64,000 nt of DNA from Azospirillum endophyticum (GCF_016595245.1 NZ_JAENHM010000007.1:62001-126000), one strand, 5' to 3'. Shown: positions 19,774 through 29,724, counted from the stretch's first letter. Translations and numbers: made by a program. The notes: generated by a model from the letters alone, not told the origin.

Positions 19774-20706
19774 TCAGCCCTGACCACCGGCGGCGGCGGC
19801 GACTTCGGCGGCGAAGTCCGACTGGGCCTTCTCGATGCCCTCGCCCAGCGCGAAGCGGGTGAAGCCGGTGACCTTGACCGGAGCGCCGATGTCCTTGGCG
19901 GTGTTCTCCACCACCTTGCGGACCTTGGTCTCGCCGTCGATCACGTAGGTCTGCTCCAGCAGGCAGACTTCCTCGTAGAACTTGCGAACGCGGCCCTCGA
20001 CCATCTTCTCGATGATGTTCTCCGGCTTGCCCGAAGCGCGGGCCTGTTCGGCCAGCACGTTGCGCTCGCGCTCCAGCGAGGAGCTGTCGACATCGGCGAT
20101 GTCCAGCGCGTCCGGACGGGCGGCGGCGATGTGCATGGCGATCTGCTTGCCCAGCTCGGCGAGCTTGGCGGCGTCGCCGGTCGACTCCAGGGCGACCAGA
20201 ACGCCGATCTTGCCCAGGCCCGGCGCGATGGCCGAGTGGACGTAGCTGACCACCACGCCGGCCGAGACCGACAGGGTGACGGAGCGGCGCAGGTTCATGT
20301 TCTCGCCGACGGTGGCGATCAGGCTGGTCAGCTCGTCCTGGGCGGTGTGCGAGGTGCCCGGATAGGCGGCGGCCTTCAGAGCCTCGACGTCGCCGCCAGT
20401 GGCCAGGGCCAGCTCGGCGCACTTGGCGGCGAAAGCCTGGAACTTGTCGTTGCGGGCGACGAAGTCGGTCTCGGCGTTCACCTCGACGACGGCACCCTTG
20501 GTGCCGGCGGTGGCGACGGCGACCAGACCCTCGGCGGCGACGCGGCCCGACTTCTTGGCGGCAGCGGCGAGGCCCTTCTTGCGCAGCCAGTCGACGGCGC
20601 CCTCGAGGTCGCCCTGCGTCTCGTTCAGCGCCTTCTTGCAGTCCATCATGCCCGCGCCGGTCTTCTCGCGCAGATCCTTGACGAGCGAGGCGGTAATCTC
20701 GGCCAT
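19774..20706 (-). CDS. tsf: Translation elongation factor Ts
   Basis: Nucleotide-exchange factor for EF-Tu. The 310-residue protein starts [29 protein letters not shown], containing both EF-Ts signatures (the second is in [13 protein letters not shown] near residue 75). The frame is open seven codons further, but MAEITA is the family start. It follows rpsB across a terminator-containing gap, so its level may be lower than that of S2. Confidence 0.97.
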   Translation of the reverse strand: MAEITASLVKDLREKTGAGMMDCKKALNETQGDLEGAVDWLRKKGLAAAAKKSGRVAAEGLVAVATAGTKGAVVEVNAETDFVARNDKFQAFAAKCAELALATGGDVEALKAAAYPGTSHTAQDELTSLIATVGENMNLRRSVTLSVSAGVVVSYVHSAIAPGLGKIGVLVALESTGDAAKLAELGKQIAMHIAAARPDALDIADVDSSSLERERNVLAEQARASGKPENIIEKMVEGRVRKFYEEVCLLEQTYVIDGETKVRKVVENTAKDIGAPVKVTGFTRFALGEGIEKAQSDFAAEVAAAAGGQG

Positions 20707-20800
20707 GTTGCGCCCTCTTCCTTCCAAGCGATCCGGCAGGCGGATCGGATTGAGTCACAAAGTCAAAACGGGTGGCAACCCATCAAAAAGGCAGCCCATA

Positions 20801-20840
20801 AAAAAGGCAGCCGGGCCATAGGTCATAAGGCCCGGCTGCC
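20801..20840 (-). terminator. Intrinsic terminator/attenuator between rpsB and tsf
   Basis: Minus-strand stem GGCAGCCGGGCC (20829-20840 and 20806-20817, 12 bp perfect) with an 11-base loop, followed in the direction of transcription by a T-run (20800-20805 region). Just beyond it a second copy of GGCTGCC followed by TTTTT occurs. It can partly stop transcription between the two genes. Confidence 0.8.
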
Positions 20841-20855
20841 CTTCAACCGTCAGGG

Positions 20856-21638
20856 TCAGGCCTGGGCGGCGGTCTCGGCGGTCTCTTCTTCCGGCAGCTG
20901 CTCGGCCGGGGCATCCTCGGCGGCGCCGACATCGATGCCGGCAGCGCTCATCTCGGCCTGCAGGCCGTCGAGCACCGCGCCGACCGTCAGGTCGCAGTAC
21001 ATCTCGATGGCGCGCAGCGCGTCGTCGTTGCCGGGGATCGGGAAGGCCACGCCGTCCGGATCGGAGTTGCTGTCGAGGACCGCGATGACCGGGATGCCGA
21101 GCTTGTTGGCTTCCTTGACCGCGATCGACTCCTTGTTGGTGTCGATGATGAAGATGACGTCCGGCAGGCCGCCCATCTCCTTGATGCCGCCCAACGCACG
21201 CTCCAGCTTGTCGCGCTCGCGGGTCAGCTCGAGGATTTCGCGCTTGGTCAGGCCCGAGGTGTCGGCGCCCAGACGCTCTTCCATCTCGCGCAGGCGCTTG
21301 ATCGACTGGGAGATCGTCTTCCAGTTGGTCAGCATGCCGCCGAGCCAGCGGTGGTTGACGTAGTACTGGCCGCACTTGGCGGCAGCCTCGGCGATCCGCT
21401 CCTGAGCCTGGCGCTTGGTGCCGACGAACAGGACGCGACCGCCGCCGGCGACGACGTCACGCACGGCCTGCAGGGCGCGGTGCAGCATCGGGACGGTTTG
21501 CTCGAGGTCGATGATGTGCACGCCATTGCGCACGCCGAAGATGTACTGGTTCATCTTCGGGTTCCAGCGGCGGGTGTGGTGACCGAAGTGGACACCGGCT
21601 TCCAGCAGCTGGCGCATGGTGAAGGTGGGCATGGTCAT
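20856..21638 (-). CDS. rpsB: 30S ribosomal protein S2
   Basis: Small-subunit ribosomal protein. The 260-residue product begins (MT)[27 protein letters not shown] and has the S2 signatures; the last ~30 residues are an acidic, Ala/Glu-rich tail often seen in alphaproteobacteria. The frame is open far upstream but MTMPTF at 21638 has an AAGGGA ribosome site about ten bases before it; MPTF at 21632 is the alternative. It leads the long minus-strand block. Confidence 0.96.
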   Translation of the reverse strand: MTMPTFTMRQLLEAGVHFGHHTRRWNPKMNQYIFGVRNGVHIIDLEQTVPMLHRALQAVRDVVAGGGRVLFVGTKRQAQERIAEAAAKCGQYYVNHRWLGGMLTNWKTISQSIKRLREMEERLGADTSGLTKREILELTRERDKLERALGGIKEMGGLPDVIFIIDTNKESIAVKEANKLGIPVIAVLDSNSDPDGVAFPIPGNDDALRAIEMYCDLTVGAVLDGLQAEMSAAGIDVGAAEDAPAEQLPEEETAETAAQA

Positions 21639-21779
21639 GTGGAAAAAATCCCTTTTTCCGGTTGCTCCGCCGCGGGCATTGTCGATAGCGCATGGAAACC
21701 ATGGCTGAAGACACCGGATCGGGCCATCGGGGTAAAACCGAGGGTCCGCCAGCCCGCGTGAGGTTTTGACGACGGCGCT

Positions 21780-21808
21780 TACATAGCTCTCTTGCATCAC
21801 TTTGGCAA
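21780..21808 (-). promoter_or_regulatory. Sigma70-type promoter of rpsB
   Basis: On the minus strand, TTGCCA (21808-21803) and TATGTA (21785-21780) are separated by exactly 17 bases, about 140 bases upstream of the rpsB start. The long leader between leaves room for S2 autoregulation, but no S2-binding structure was worked out. Nothing else firm is seen in the ~400-base gap up to the EcsC-family gene. Confidence 0.65.
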
Positions 21809-22047
21809 CAGCGACGCGGAGACGGTGAGTCTTTTTGTCGTTGCGATCCGTTCGCCTTGTTCTCAGCACTCTGGAGCGGACGGATGTTTGGCCTTGCCCA
21901 CTCCCGTCAAGCCGGGTTTCCCCGGTTCGACCGAGACGATGACGCCGGCAAGGAACCGCGCCATATCCGGAGCGGTTGATCCGTTGGCCGCTTGCAGACC
22001 GGCGGTGTAGCGTAACGTAGTCATTGTTATTTCGGTGGACGACTCAG

Positions 22048-22830
22048 ATGACTTTGGATGCAAAAGCCCTGTCCGTGGTGGAAGGCGCCGCAGAGCAATA
22101 TATGGCGGCGCAGGGGATTCTGATGTCCGCGGTGGCCAAGCTGGGCAGCACCGTCGACGGGGCGATGAATATGTTGCCCGAGAGTATCCGTGGCTCGCTG
22201 CACGATTCGCTTCGGTCGGCGCTGGATCGGGCTTTCAAAGTGGCGATCCTGAACATGGATGACGAGACGGGGAAGGAAGCTTCCAAAGGTCTTTACAAGT
22301 TGCTGGGGGCAGCGACCGGTGCGGCGGGCGGCTTTTTCGGCGCACCGGGGATTCTGGCGGAATTGCCCGTGACCACCACCGCGATCCTGCGGTCGATTGC
22401 CGACGTGGCCCGATCCAAGGGTGCGGATCTGAAAGATCCGGCGGTGCAGCTGGCCTGTCTCCAGGTCTTCGCGTTGGGTGGACCGTTGGACGACGATGAC
22501 GAGGCGGATGCCCTCTTCGTCGCTTCGCGAGTCGGGGCGAACATCGCCGCGCCGAAGTTTGCCGAAATGATCACGAAAATCGCGAGCCGCTTCGCGATAA
22601 CGCTGTCGCCCAAGATCGTCGCGCAATCCGTACCGATCGCCGGGGCTGTGGCCGGCGCCGGGCTGAACCTCACCTATATGTCCTTCTACCAATCGATGGC
22701 CGCCGTGATGTTCACGCTGAAGCCCGTCGAGGCGGAATTCGGCCAGGAAGCCACCCGACAGAGCTTCATCGATGCGATCAACACCATCAAGGCGAAGAAA
22801 GTCACCGGTAAGACGAAAATCTTTCCGTAA
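22048..22830 (+). CDS. EcsC-family protein
   Basis: A 260-residue protein of the EcsC family, named from the Bacillus ecs operon; the molecular role is not established. Visible features are an N-terminal helical part, AATGAAGGFFGAPGILAELPVTTTAILRSIADVARSKG near the middle (hydrophobic, Gly/Ala-rich, likely membrane-associated), and AGAVAGAGLNLTYMSFYQSMA near the C-terminus. GGTGGA eight bases before 22048 supports this ATG over the in-frame start at 22024. It is divergent from rpsB and followed by a strong bidirectional terminator. Confidence 0.82.
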   Translation: MTLDAKALSVVEGAAEQYMAAQGILMSAVAKLGSTVDGAMNMLPESIRGSLHDSLRSALDRAFKVAILNMDDETGKEASKGLYKLLGAATGAAGGFFGAPGILAELPVTTTAILRSIADVARSKGADLKDPAVQLACLQVFALGGPLDDDDEADALFVASRVGANIAAPKFAEMITKIASRFAITLSPKIVAQSVPIAGAVAGAGLNLTYMSFYQSMAAVMFTLKPVEAEFGQEATRQSFIDAINTIKAKKVTGKTKIFP

Positions 22831-22869
22831 TTGGAAAAGGCCGCGCTTTAACGGCGCGGCCTTTTCCAA
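22831..22869. terminator. Bidirectional terminator between ecsC-like gene and aspS
   Basis: Perfect 16-bp arms (22831-22846 and 22854-22869) with a 7-base loop. The arms hold AAAAGG/CCTTTT, so each strand gives a GC stem ending in a T-run. It sits right after the EcsC-family stop and just before the convergent aspS stop. Confidence 0.9.
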
Positions 22870-22889
22870 TCATTACGAATGTTCCGGCT

Positions 22890-24716
22890 TTAAGCCTGCG
22901 GCACCGACGGAGCGGCGATTTTCGGCTTCGGCAAGTCGAGCTTCAGGTGCAGTTCCCGCAAGCGCGCGGTGTCGACCGGCGCCGGGGCCTGCATCAGCAG
23001 GTCTTCGGCCCGCTGGTTCAGCGGGAAGGCGATGACCTCGCGGATGTTCGGCTCGTCGGCCAGCAGCATGACGATGCGGTCGATGCCCGGGGCCGAACCG
23101 CCATGCGGCGGGGCGCCCAGCTTGAACGCGCTCAGCATGCCGCCGAACCGGGCCTCGAGCTCCTCCGGCGGATAGCCGGCGATCTCGAAGGCCTTGTACA
23201 TCACTTCCGGCAGATGGTTGCGGATGGCGCCCGAGGACAGCTCCACGCCGTTGCAGACGATGTCGTACTGGTAGGCCTTGATGTCGAGCGGGTTCATCGT
23301 CTCCAGCGCCTTCAGGCCGCCCTGGGGCATTGAGAAGGGGTTGTGGCTGAAGATGACCTTGTTGGTCTCCTCGTCCAGCTCATACATCGGGAAGTCGACG
23401 ATCCAGCAGAAGCGGAAGGCGTTCTTCTCGATCAGGTCCAGTTCCTCGCCGATGCGGGTGCGGGCGAAGCCGGCCAGCTTGGCCGCCGGGCCGGGCTGGT
23501 CGCAGACGAAGAAGATCGCGTCGCCGTCCTCGAGACCGGCCAGTTCACGCAGGGCGGCCTGGGCCGCCTCCGGCACGAACTTGGCGATCGGCCCCTTGCC
23601 GCCGCCGGCTTCCATGACGATGTAGCCGAGCCCCGGCGCACCCAGTCCGCGGGCCCAGTCGTTCAGCTTGTCGAAGAAGCTGCGCGGACGGTCGGAGACC
23701 TTGGGCGCGCGGATGGCGCGGACGACGCCGCCCTTCTCCAGCGTCTGCTTGAAGGCGCGGAATTCGACGTCGTCGCGCTTGAACACCTCGGTCACGTCGG
23801 TGATGACCAGCGGGTTGCGCAGATCCGGCTTGTCGTTGCCGTATTTCAGCATCGATTCGGCGAAGGAGATCCGGCGGAACGGCAGCTGGTCGATCACCGG
23901 CTTCGAGTCGCGGCGGAAGCCGCCGAACTCTTCGAAGATGCCGTGCAGCACAGGCTCGATCGCCGCGAAGACGTCTTCCTGGGTGACGAAGGACATCTCG
24001 AAATCGAGCTGGTAGAACTCGCCCGGGCTGCGGTCGGCGCGGGCATCCTCGTCGCGGAAGCAGGGAGCGATCTGGAAGTAGCGGTCGAAGCCGGCGACCA
24101 TCAGCAGCTGCTTGAACTGCTGCGGCGCCTGCGGCAGGGCGTAGAACTTGCCGGGATGGTTGCGGCTGGGCACCAGATAGTCACGCGCGCCTTCGGGCGA
24201 GGAGGCGGTGAGGATCGGCGTCTGGAATTCGGTGAAGCCCTGGTCGATCATGCGGCGGCGCGCCGAGGCGATCACGCGCGAGCGCAGCATGATGTTCTCG
24301 TGGATGCGCTCGCGGCGCAGGTCGAGGAAACGGTAGCGCAGGCGAACGTCCTCGCCGGCGTCGGTGTCCTGGTTGACCTGCAGCGGGATCTGCTCCGCCT
24401 CGCCTTCCGCGGTCAGCTCGGCGATCTGCAGTTCGATGCGGCCGGTGGGCAGCTTGTCGTTGATGGTCTCGGCCGTGCGCTTCACCACCTTGCCGGTGAC
24501 GGTGATCACCGATTCCAGCTTCAGCCGGTTCGCGACCTCGAAGGCCGGGTTGGAGGTATCGACCACGCACTGCGTCAGGCCGTAATGGTCGCGCAGGTCG
24601 ATGAACAGCAGCTGTCCATGGTCGCGCTTCCGGTTCATCCAGCCCGACAGGCGGACGGTTTCACCGGCATTCTCTTCACGAAGCTGGCCGCAGGTGTGCG
24701 TGCGGTAGGGGTGCAT
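22890..24716 (-). CDS. aspS: Aspartyl-tRNA synthetase
   Basis: Class II synthetase charging tRNA-Asp (and possibly tRNA-Asn, if a GatCAB route is used). The 608-residue bacterial-type protein begins [27 protein letters not shown], with an OB-fold anticodon domain, the catalytic domain with motif 2 around [24 protein letters not shown], the bacterial insertion domain, and motif 3 in GIDRIVMLL near the C-terminus. The frame extends 55 codons further upstream, but the OB-fold start fixes 24716. About 350 bases separate it from the divergent rnd; no clear site is seen there. Confidence 0.97.
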   Translation of the reverse strand: MHPYRTHTCGQLREENAGETVRLSGWMNRKRDHGQLLFIDLRDHYGLTQCVVDTSNPAFEVANRLKLESVITVTGKVVKRTAETINDKLPTGRIELQIAELTAEGEAEQIPLQVNQDTDAGEDVRLRYRFLDLRRERIHENIMLRSRVIASARRRMIDQGFTEFQTPILTASSPEGARDYLVPSRNHPGKFYALPQAPQQFKQLLMVAGFDRYFQIAPCFRDEDARADRSPGEFYQLDFEMSFVTQEDVFAAIEPVLHGIFEEFGGFRRDSKPVIDQLPFRRISFAESMLKYGNDKPDLRNPLVITDVTEVFKRDDVEFRAFKQTLEKGGVVRAIRAPKVSDRPRSFFDKLNDWARGLGAPGLGYIVMEAGGGKGPIAKFVPEAAQAALRELAGLEDGDAIFFVCDQPGPAAKLAGFARTRIGEELDLIEKNAFRFCWIVDFPMYELDEETNKVIFSHNPFSMPQGGLKALETMNPLDIKAYQYDIVCNGVELSSGAIRNHLPEVMYKAFEIAGYPPEELEARFGGMLSAFKLGAPPHGGSAPGIDRIVMLLADEPNIREVIAFPLNQRAEDLLMQAPAPVDTARLRELHLKLDLPKPKIAAPSVPQA

Positions 24717-25069
24717 GGGTCGAAACACCTTGAAAAGGGCGGATTCCGGCGGAAAAAGCGGTCCGACACACCACACCGGACGCGCGCGAAAGTCAAGCCG
24801 CGAGAGGGCGGCGCGCTGGCCCGCAGGGACGGCAATGGAACGTTTGAAACAGTATGCACCATCCTGCGTCCCCCTGTTCAACCGTTCAATCCACCGGCGT
24901 GCCGGCCGTTCGGACCGATCCTATCATCCTTGCCACCACAAGGTCAGACGAACGCGAAAAATCCGCCCCCGTCCATCCCACCTCGCCGTCGCATCCATTT
25001 TCCGGCGCGTGCCCTGCTCCGCACGTCGGCGGACTTTCATGCGCCCGTTCGGTCGTGTATGAAGCAACC

Positions 25070-26260
25070 ATGACGCTCATCACGACAACCGACGCCCTCC
25101 AGGCCTTCTGTCAGTCGCTGGCAGGGACCGAATACATCACGGTCGACACCGAGTTCCTGCGGGAAAAGACCTATTGGCCGCAACTGTGCCTCGTCCAGGT
25201 CGGCGGGCCCGACGGCGCGGTCGCCATCGACCCGCTGGCCGACGGCATCGACCTGGCGCCGCTGTTCGCGCTGATGAGCGACCCGTCAGTGCTGAAGGTG
25301 TTCCACGCCGCCCGCCAGGACGTCGAGATCTTCTGGCATCTGTCCGGGCAGATCCCCCATCCGCTGTTCGACACCCAGGTCGCGGCGATGGTCTGCGGCT
25401 TCGGCGAGAGCGTCGGCTACGAGACGCTGGTGACCAAGCTGGCCGGCGCCCGCATCGACAAGTCCAGCCGCTTCACGGACTGGTCGCACCGGCCCCTGAC
25501 CGACCGCCAGCTGACCTATGCCCTGTCCGACGTCATCCACCTGCGCCCGGCCTATGAGAAGCTGAAGCGCCGCCTCGCCCGGTCCGGCCGATCGCATTGG
25601 CTGGAAGAGGAGATGGCGATCCTGACCGATCCGCGCACCTATCAGGTCGACCCGGACAGCTCGTATCTGCGGCTGAAGGTGCGGACCAACAAGCCGCGCT
25701 TCATGGCGATCCTGAAGGAGCTGGCGGCGTGGCGGGAGCGGGAGGCGCAGCGCCGCGACCAGCCGCGGTCCCGCGTGCTGCGCGACGAGGCTCTGCTGGA
25801 GATCGCCGCCCATGCCCCCACCACGGTCGACGACCTCGCCCGCACCCGCGGACTGGGCCGCGGCTTTGCCGAGGGGCGCCAGGGAACCGACGTACTGGCC
25901 GCGGTACAGGCGGGGCTGGACCTGCCTGAGAGCGCCCTGCCCCGCGTCGAACCGCGCGAGGAGGCGCCGCCCGGCCTGCAGCCCATCGTCGAGCTGCTGC
26001 GCGTGCTGCTGAAAATGAAGTGCGACGAGAACAATGTCGCGGCGAAGCTGGTGGCATCTTCGGCCGATCTGGAAGCGCTGGCTGCCGATGACGATGCAGA
26101 CATTCCGGCGATGCAAGGATGGCGGCGCGAACTGTTCGGCAATGATGCGCTTGCCTTGAAGCACGGAAAGATCGGACTTGCGGTCATCGATCGCCGCGTC
26201 CGCATCGTTCCTGCTGGCGAACCACGTCCGGCTGCGGCATCGACCGATTCGGAAACTTGA
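25070..26260 (+). CDS. rnd: Ribonuclease D
   Basis: 3'-5' exoribonuclease that trims tRNA precursors. The 396-residue protein has a DEDDy exonuclease domain: ITVDTEFLREKTYWP (motif I D-E, residues ~20-35), KVFHAARQDVEIF (motif II), and the YALSDVIHL (motif III) region, then an HRDC domain around LLEIAAHAPTTVDDLARTRGLG. MTLITTTDALQAF at 25070 is the family start; the open frame upstream is not coding-like. A terminator follows. Confidence 0.94.
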   Translation: MTLITTTDALQAFCQSLAGTEYITVDTEFLREKTYWPQLCLVQVGGPDGAVAIDPLADGIDLAPLFALMSDPSVLKVFHAARQDVEIFWHLSGQIPHPLFDTQVAAMVCGFGESVGYETLVTKLAGARIDKSSRFTDWSHRPLTDRQLTYALSDVIHLRPAYEKLKRRLARSGRSHWLEEEMAILTDPRTYQVDPDSSYLRLKVRTNKPRFMAILKELAAWREREAQRRDQPRSRVLRDEALLEIAAHAPTTVDDLARTRGLGRGFAEGRQGTDVLAAVQAGLDLPESALPRVEPREEAPPGLQPIVELLRVLLKMKCDENNVAAKLVASSADLEALAADDDADIPAMQGWRRELFGNDALALKHGKIGLAVIDRRVRIVPAGEPRPAAASTDSET

Positions 26261-26307
26261 CCTTTTCGAATGGCGTCGCTTCGATGACTGCGATGCCTTT
26301 TGCAACC

Positions 26308-26336
26308 GTCCGGGCGCCTCTTGCGCCCGGACTTTT
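26308..26336 (+). terminator. Intrinsic terminator of rnd
   Basis: GTCCGGGCGC (26308-26317), a 5-base loop, GCGCCCGGAC (26323-26332) and then TTTT, 48 bases past the rnd stop. Confidence 0.9.
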
Positions 26337-26543
26337 GTCTTAAGGGCTTTTTAAAGAAAGTTACCCTTAAGATCGTTCGGCTTCGCAGCATCAAACGGAC
26401 CGGGAGCATCCTGGCCGGTCTGCGGGCCGACCAATCCGGCTGGGTGGAATCTCCCGGCGGAAACCAAAAGGCTGCCGGGCAAAGAGCGGTCGACGACATG
26501 GGTGGTTGGCAGGCGCGATGCTTGTTGTGGGAGTGAGCAAGGT

Positions 26544-27830
26544 ATGAGCAGGTTTGGCGGCAGACCACCCATTGGACGGGACCGTGTCCGGCTTTCCACG
26601 ACGGAAAAGCAGGCCGCCGTCGCCGCCGCCAAGGATCAGAAGCCGGACTTCGACAACGACAAGCTTCTGAACCTGCTGCGGTCGGCGAAGAGCGAGCTGC
26701 AGGGCATGCGCCTGATCCACATGCATCTGTCGCTGCTGAAGGACCGCGACCCGACGAGCCAGATGATGGTGCGGTCCATCATCCAGGAACTGGCGAGCAA
26801 GGCTTCCTACCTGCAGTCCTTCAACATCTCCAACGGCGACGTCATCATCCTCTACAAAGGGCTGAAACTGACGGGCGTGACCGACGTCTGCCAGACGGTT
26901 GAGCAGGTCTTCCTGTCGAAGACGACGCTGACCGGGCCGAATCCTTATAAGGAATATTCGCTCTATTCGATCATGGAACTGGCGTTGAACTTCATCAACG
27001 TCATCCGCTTCATCGAGGAACTACAGGCACACGAGACCGGCAGCCACACCACCGAGACCAAACCGCCGATCCCGCTGGAAGAGCTGGGCAAGCTCGAACG
27101 CTCGATGCAGATGTTCGACCTGTCGCCCTTCCTGTTCAACCAGGGCATCGCCAACATCGGCACCGGCGACGCGGAGATGGAGTATTTCGAACTCTATATC
27201 TCCATCAAGCTGCTTCAGGAACGGCTCTGCCCCGACTACGACATCACCGCCAACAAATGGCTGTTCAATTACTTCACCGCGAATCTTGACCAGTCGGTGT
27301 TGCGCGCCTTGAATCATGGGCTGAGCTTCATGCGCGGACGGCGGATCGGCATCAACATCAATCTGTCCACCGTCATCTCGACCGGCTTCGTGAAGTTCGA
27401 TGAACGCCTGCCGATCGATTTCCGCGGGCAGGTGGTGCTCGAGGTATCGAAGGGCGACCTCATCGAGAACCTGTCGCTGTTCAACGAGGTGGTGGAATTC
27501 GCGCAGGACCGCCGATACCAGATCGCGGTCGACGGGCTGAACCCGTTCTGGGTGACCAATTTCGACCTGGAATATCTCAACGCCGACTATGCGAAGATTT
27601 TCTGGTCCAACGACATGCTGGAGATGGACCCGTCGTTCGAGAAGTATTTCCGCGACCGCATCGCCGAGCAGGACCGCTGCAAGTTCATCCTGGCGCGCTG
27701 CGACAGCGTGACCAGCTTGGTCTATGCCCACAAGATGGGAATCAATCTGGTCCAGGGTCGCGCGGTGGACAACATCATGCGCAAGGGCGTCAGCGTTCGC
27801 GAGGCGATTGCCCACGCCAAGGTCGATTGA
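26544..27830 (+). CDS. Degenerate EAL-domain protein
   Basis: A 428-residue cytoplasmic protein. The N-terminal ~200 residues are helical and unrecognised. Residues ~200-420 have the outline of an EAL (cyclic-di-GMP phosphodiesterase) domain, with the barrel strands and order kept, but key motifs are altered: the usual DDFGxG loop reads AVDGLNPFW, the usual KID strand reads AKIFW, and the EGVE strand reads CDSVTS before the final GINLVQG. It is thus expected to be catalytically inactive, possibly a ligand-binding or protein-contact module. The ATG at 26544 is preferred over 26502. It follows the rnd terminator, so it probably has its own promoter in the 200-base gap. Confidence 0.75.
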   Translation: MSRFGGRPPIGRDRVRLSTTEKQAAVAAAKDQKPDFDNDKLLNLLRSAKSELQGMRLIHMHLSLLKDRDPTSQMMVRSIIQELASKASYLQSFNISNGDVIILYKGLKLTGVTDVCQTVEQVFLSKTTLTGPNPYKEYSLYSIMELALNFINVIRFIEELQAHETGSHTTETKPPIPLEELGKLERSMQMFDLSPFLFNQGIANIGTGDAEMEYFELYISIKLLQERLCPDYDITANKWLFNYFTANLDQSVLRALNHGLSFMRGRRIGININLSTVISTGFVKFDERLPIDFRGQVVLEVSKGDLIENLSLFNEVVEFAQDRRYQIAVDGLNPFWVTNFDLEYLNADYAKIFWSNDMLEMDPSFEKYFRDRIAEQDRCKFILARCDSVTSLVYAHKMGINLVQGRAVDNIMRKGVSVREAIAHAKVD

Positions 27831-27855
27831 CGCCCAAGACGGTCGAATGCGCCGG

Positions 27856-28617
27856 TCAGGGCTTGCGGGGCGCCTGACGCAGCAGCCCGTCGGTCCAGCC
27901 CGGGGGCAGCGAAGCCAGCAGCCAGACCGCGGCCAGCATCGGCCAGGGGAAGGCGATCCGCGCCGCGTTGCGCTCCAGGCCACGGCGGATGGTCCGGGCG
28001 GCGGCGTCCGTCTCCATCAGGAAGGGCATGGGGAAGCGGTTCACCGCGGTCATCCGGCTTTTGACGAAGCCGGGGCAGATCACCGACACGCCTATCCCCT
28101 CCCCGGCCAGATCGCCGCGCAACGCCTCGCCATAAACCCGCACCATCGCCTTGCTGGCGCAATAGGCCGGCGCACCGGGAAGGCCGCGGAACCCTGCCAG
28201 CGACGCCATGACGGCGATCTGCCCACGCCGCCGCAGGCGCATCGCCGGCAGCAGCGGATGGATGCTGTTCAGAACGCCGTCGATGTTCACCGCCAGGATG
28301 CGACGCGCCTGCTCCTCCGTCTCGCCGCCATCGCCGGTGCCCGCCGACATGCCGGCATTGGCGATCAGCAGATCGACGGGCGTTGCGGCATCGATGCGCG
28401 TCAGCCATCCGGCCATCGCCGCACGCTCCGCCACGTCGATCACCGCGGTTTCGACCCGGCCGCCGGCCGCCCGGCAGCGCTGCGCCACCGCCTCCAGCCT
28501 CACGGCGTCGCGGCCGGTCAATGCCAGAGCCACGCCGGGAGCGGCATAGAGGAGCGCCAGGGCTTCGCCGATGCCGCTGGAGGCGCCGGTGATGACGATG
28601 GAACGCGGCTGCTTCAT
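27856..28617 (-). CDS. Short-chain dehydrogenase/reductase
   Basis: NAD(P)-dependent oxidoreductase of the classical SDR family, 253 residues. It has the nucleotide loop TGASSGIGEA (residues ~10-19), NAG in IANAGMSAG, and the active-site YCASK tetrad part (Y-x3-K). A hydrophobic C-terminal segment near PMLAAVWLLASLPPGW suggests membrane association. GGAG lies just before the ATG at 28617. Substrate unknown. It converges on the degenerate EAL gene and is divergent from the YicC gene. Confidence 0.88.
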   Translation of the reverse strand: MKQPRSIVITGASSGIGEALALLYAAPGVALALTGRDAVRLEAVAQRCRAAGGRVETAVIDVAERAAMAGWLTRIDAATPVDLLIANAGMSAGTGDGGETEEQARRILAVNIDGVLNSIHPLLPAMRLRRRGQIAVMASLAGFRGLPGAPAYCASKAMVRVYGEALRGDLAGEGIGVSVICPGFVKSRMTAVNRFPMPFLMETDAAARTIRRGLERNAARIAFPWPMLAAVWLLASLPPGWTDGLLRQAPRKP

Positions 28618-28683
28618 GAAGTCTCCACCCTGTCCGTCGGTCGCCCCACGGCGCCGAAGCTTGTTGTGGGGTGATGTCACGTT

Positions 28684-28723
28684 TATGGCGTCCTGCCTTT
28701 CCCATGAAACGCAGGACGCCATA
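28684..28723. repeat. 13-bp inverted repeat, divergent gap
   Basis: TATGGCGTCCTGC (28684-28696) is repeated inverted at 28711-28723 with a 14-base spacer. It lies in the gap between the divergent SDR and YicC genes, where a terminator is not expected. Confidence 0.7.
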
Positions 28724-28738
28724 GCTTTATGCGTGACG

Positions 28739-28780
28739 ATCGGATCGCGCCAAATCGATTCCGATTTGGCGCGATCCGAT
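28739..28780. repeat. 19-bp perfect palindrome, divergent gap
   Basis: A 19-base arm at 28739-28757 is perfectly inverted at 28762-28780 around the 4-base centre ATTC; the last base of the left arm and the centre make a GATTC (GANTC) site. No T-run follows on either strand. It could be an operator, a hairpin RNA, or a dispersed palindromic element. Confidence 0.75.
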
Positions 28781-28827
28781 CTATAAGCACGACATCCATC
28801 GACACCCCTTTTCAAACGAGGCCGCCT

Positions 28828-29724
28828 TTGCCAGCCCATCGTCCCGTCATAGCCAGCATGACCGGTTTCGCGCGCGTCGACGGGCATGGCGACGGCTTTT
28901 CCTGGACCTTCGAAGCCAAGAGCGTCAACGGCCGCAGCCTGGACCTACGCTGCCGCCTGCCCTCCGGCTTCGACGGCGTCGAGGCGGCGGCCCGTGCCGA
29001 ACTTCCCAAGCGCCTGGCCCGCGGCAACGTCAACCTGACGCTGACGGTCAACCGCGCCCAGGCGGTCTCGCAACTGCGCATCAACCGCGAACTCCTCGCC
29101 CAGGTGATCGAGATCGCGCGGGAAATCGAAGGGGCCGGTGCCGCCGCGCCGCGGCTGGATTCGCTGCTGGCTGTCCGCGGCATCATCGAACCGGTGGAAG
29201 AAGACGAGACCGGAGCCCGCGAACGCGTCGAATCGGCGTTGAAAGGCGATCTGACCAAGCTGATCGGCCAGTTGGTGGTCAACCGACTCGCCGAGGGCGC
29301 GCGGATCGCCGAGGTGCTGAACAGCCATCTCGACGAAATCACCCGGCTGGTGGATGCAGCGTCGGCCTGCGCCTCCACCCAGCCCGAGGCGCTGCGTGAG
29401 AAGCTGCGCACCCAGGTCGCCGCGATCCTCGGCTCCTTCCCTGCACTGTCGGAAGATCGTTTGGCGCAGGAGGCGGCGATCCTGATCGGCAAGGCGGATG
29501 TCCGGGAGGAGTTGGACCGCCTGCGCGCCCACCTCCAGGCCGCGCGCGACCTGATGGCGGAAGCTGGTGCGATCGGTCGCCGGTTCGATTTCCTGTGCCA
29601 GGAGTTCAACCGCGAAGCCAACACACTGTGTTCCAAATCGGCGGATGTCGAACTGACGCGCATCGGCCTGTCGCTGAAGGCCTCGATCGAGCAGCTTCGC
29701 GAACAGGTCCAAAACATCGAATGA
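28828..29724 (+). CDS. YicC/YloC-family endoribonuclease
   Basis: About 298 residues. YicC proteins are conserved bacterial proteins now described as endoribonucleases. Features: SMTGFARVDG at the N-terminus, EAKSVNGRSLDLRCRLP, and the conserved C-terminal block EAGAIGRRFDFLCQEFNREANTLCSKS. A TTG at 28828 sits six bases after GAGG and is taken as start; ATG at 28858 (MTGFAR) lacks a ribosome site but is the alternative. It lies 60 bases before gmk, the usual partner. Confidence 0.92.
   Translation: MPAHRPVIASMTGFARVDGHGDGFSWTFEAKSVNGRSLDLRCRLPSGFDGVEAAARAELPKRLARGNVNLTLTVNRAQAVSQLRINRELLAQVIEIAREIEGAGAAAPRLDSLLAVRGIIEPVEEDETGARERVESALKGDLTKLIGQLVVNRLAEGARIAEVLNSHLDEITRLVDAASACASTQPEALREKLRTQVAAILGSFPALSEDRLAQEAAILIGKADVREELDRLRAHLQAARDLMAEAGAIGRRFDFLCQEFNREANTLCSKSADVELTRIGLSLKASIEQLREQVQNIE

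Noticed and set aside
18844-21363. An 839-residue open frame on the plus strand across frr, pyrH, tsf and rpsB
   Set aside because: It runs opposite four well-recognised genes and has no recognisable domain.
21863-22063. A 66-residue minus-strand frame between rpsB and the EcsC-family gene
   Set aside because: No known features, no clear ribosome site, and it overlaps the start region of the EcsC-family gene; kept out for lack of support.
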